Below, one piece after another: positions 5,316 to 6,668 of a stretch of DNA of 6,668 nucleotides. Source of the DNA: Bacteroidota bacterium. GTDB taxonomy: Bacteria > Bacteroidota > Ignavibacteria > Palsa-1295. A program made the position numbers and the translations under genes. The stretch lies in contig JANYDV010000293.1 in NCBI GenBank assembly GCA_025363505.1, forward strand, positions 1 through 6,668. The letters run 5' to 3'. The notes beneath the pieces are model-generated. The model saw nothing but the letters and a program-made list of their open reading frames with translations, was not told the origin of the DNA and did no database searches. Numbering within the stretch: the stretch's first letter is position 1; each line of letters begins with the position of its first letter.

Positions 5316-6668
5316 ATGACTACGAGGAAATTCCCAGAGTTATATATGGGGTTGGTAATACTATCGCTCGTTATCGGTGGTTGCAAAGACAAAATAGCCC
5401 CGCTGAACTCTAAAAAGTCGCTTGCTGCTGACTTCAAAAAAAAAGTTGCTATCCGTTCGAGTATTCGCAAAAAAGCATATGATGAGAAAGATAATCTCCC
5501 ACCGGATACACGAAAGTTAAGTAGTGAAATCCGCGAGTTGATACTCCAATTTCAAGAATCGCACAACAGTGCACAGGTTTCCGATTCTATTATTGATGCA
5601 GAAGGAAGCAGTCTTTCGACCTCCCCCGCTATTTTTGATTCATCCCGAAGCAAGGTGCTTGTCTATCTTTCGATCAATAAAACTCCGGATAGCCTGTCGC
5701 ATCTTAAAACAAAACTTGCCCGTCTCGGAATTGATTTCCCGCCGATTGATACTGGGCTGACACAATTTGTTGTTTTGGTACCAATTGACAAACTTGATAC
5801 GATCACCCACTTTCCCGAGATCTCATATATTCGCTTCGTTAATCCACCTGCACGAATGACTGATAGTGATGATCGAAATTTGGGACGTGCTGAGATACAA
5901 TCAAATACAGCAGAATTTATTTGGGGAAAGGATGCGATAGGTACCGGCGTAAAAGTTGGAGTTATTTCAGATGATTGTGGCTCAAGTGGCGACCACACAT
6001 TGCAACGAAGTTTAACAAATAATTATCTTTCGGCGGCGCCGACCATTCTTAATGCGGTGGCGTTAACTCACCAAACGACAAACACGCACGAAGGTTTGGG
6101 AATGTTGGAAATCGTCCATAAGAATGCACCGGGTTCGCAATTATATTTTGCATCCGCCGGCAACTCAAGCACAGATATGTGCAATAGCATTCGCGCTCTC
6201 GCCGGAAGTGGGTGTAAAGTCATTACGGAAGATATGTTCTTTTATGACGATCCATTTTTTGAAGATGGTGATATTGCAAGAACAATTAATAGTGTTGTCT
6301 CTAACTATAATGTTACCTATATCCCTGCTGCGGGAAACACTGCACATAAAGTATTTTCATTTACGATTGATCCGCAAGAAGTAATGCTTCTCGGACAAAC
6401 CAGATTTGTTCATCATGCTGATGGACATACTTGTCCACGGACATTGACGCTACGTCCATTGCAGTGGGCAACTATTGTATTACAATGGGACGATCAATTC
6501 GATCGCGCGATGAATGACTACGATGTGGTACTCATCAATACGACGAATTCAAATGATGTTGTTTTTCTTGATAACCCACAGCAATCCATTATTAAGAACA
6601 ACGAAGTATTGGTAAGCAACAAACCGCTTGAACTGAAAACAATTTATAACAGCGAAACAAATGCGAAA
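5316..6668 (+). CDS. S8/S53-like subtilase lipoprotein (3' end outside window)
   Basis: The frame is open for 451 codons to the window edge. ATG 5316 is chosen for GGAAG at 5301-5305 and because it starts a lipoprotein signal: hydrophobic 11-20, lipobox IGGC, Cys23. Residues about 113-178 (KVLVYLSI...FVVLVPIDKLDTI...ISYIRFVNPP) look like a protease propeptide of inhibitor type. The catalytic domain follows: GTGVKVGVISDD (209-220) with the candidate catalytic Asp at 219/220; HEGLGMLEIVHKNAPGSQLYFAS (from 258) in the His-motif position; VITEDMFFYDDPFFEDGDIA (302-321); and YIPAAGN (335-341) with the oxyanion-hole Asn341. TLRPLQWATIVLQWDDQFD (378-396) with a following DYDVVLIN fits the beta insertion seen in this subtilase group. 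The catalytic Ser (GTS-type) is expected downstream of the window. It is predicted to be an envelope or cell-surface protease; the substrate is unknown. An A9 run at 5436-5444 encodes KKK just after the signal. Confidence 0.88.
   Translation, partial: MTTRKFPELYMGLVILSLVIGGCKDKIAPLNSKKSLAADFKKKVAIRSSIRKKAYDEKDNLPPDTRKLSSEIRELILQFQESHNSAQVSDSIIDAEGSSLSTSPAIFDSSRSKVLVYLSINKTPDSLSHLKTKLARLGIDFPPIDTGLTQFVVLVPIDKLDTITHFPEISYIRFVNPPARMTDSDDRNLGRAEIQSNTAEFIWGKDAIGTGVKVGVISDDCGSSGDHTLQRSLTNNYLSAAPTILNAVALTHQTTNTHEGLGMLEIVHKNAPGSQLYFASAGNSSTDMCNSIRALAGSGCKVITEDMFFYDDPFFEDGDIARTINSVVSNYNVTYIPAAGNTAHKVFSFTIDPQEVMLLGQTRFVHHADGHTCPRTLTLRPLQWATIVLQWDDQFDRAMNDYDVVLINTTNSNDVVFLDNPQQSIIKNNEVLVSNKPLELKTIYNSETNAK

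Noticed and set aside
5569..6384. Small frames within the protease region (5569-5760, 5663-5998 minus, 6124-6384)
   Set aside because: The frame starting at ATG 5316 carries a lipobox, propeptide and subtilase motifs without a stop, so the others are shadows.

Overview
The window looks like chromosomal DNA from the Bacteroidota/Chlorobiota side of the tree, possibly an Ignavibacteria- or Kapabacteria-like lineage. This is inferred from exported proteins built of propeller and beta-solenoid repeats, two lipoprotein signals, an S8/S53-like subtilase of a type I associate with that group, weak or absent Shine-Dalgarno sequences, and TAnnTTTG-like promoter candidates. No rRNA, tRNA, transposase or CRISPR sequence was seen, so the placement is tentative. 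All genes lie on the + strand.

Layout. (1) 1-1916: two tandem paralogous genes of unknown function with WD40/PD40-like propeller strands. The first lacks its 5' end at the window edge; the second is a complete predicted lipoprotein. They abut or overlap by 4 bases and are probably cotranscribed. (2) 1917-2222: an AT-rich intergenic region with a promoter candidate, a 19-base palindrome and homopolymer T tracts. (3) 2223-4541: a 772-residue exported, fibre-like protein. It has a signal peptide, an N-terminal globular domain, a phage-tail-fibre-like region, seven 12-residue repeats, eight 14-residue YadA-head-type repeats and a C-terminal beta domain, with no recognisable membrane anchor. It is followed by two stem-loops, the second a strong intrinsic terminator. 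(4) 4726-5220: msrA, peptide methionine-S-sulfoxide reductase, as a single-gene unit with its own terminator. (5) 5316-6668: the first 451 codons of a lipoprotein protease of the S8/S53-like type, cut by the window end before its catalytic serine.

Taken together this is an envelope and surface neighbourhood: propeller lipoproteins, a secreted fibre and a surface protease, with an oxidised-methionine repair enzyme between them. No shared pathway is demonstrated. The most notable signal is that the last 119 bases of the two paralogs are 98% identical (117/119) while the rest of the genes is strongly diverged and much more AT-rich. This points to recent gene conversion or a constant 3' cassette. 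I did not find a clearly new multi-gene system.
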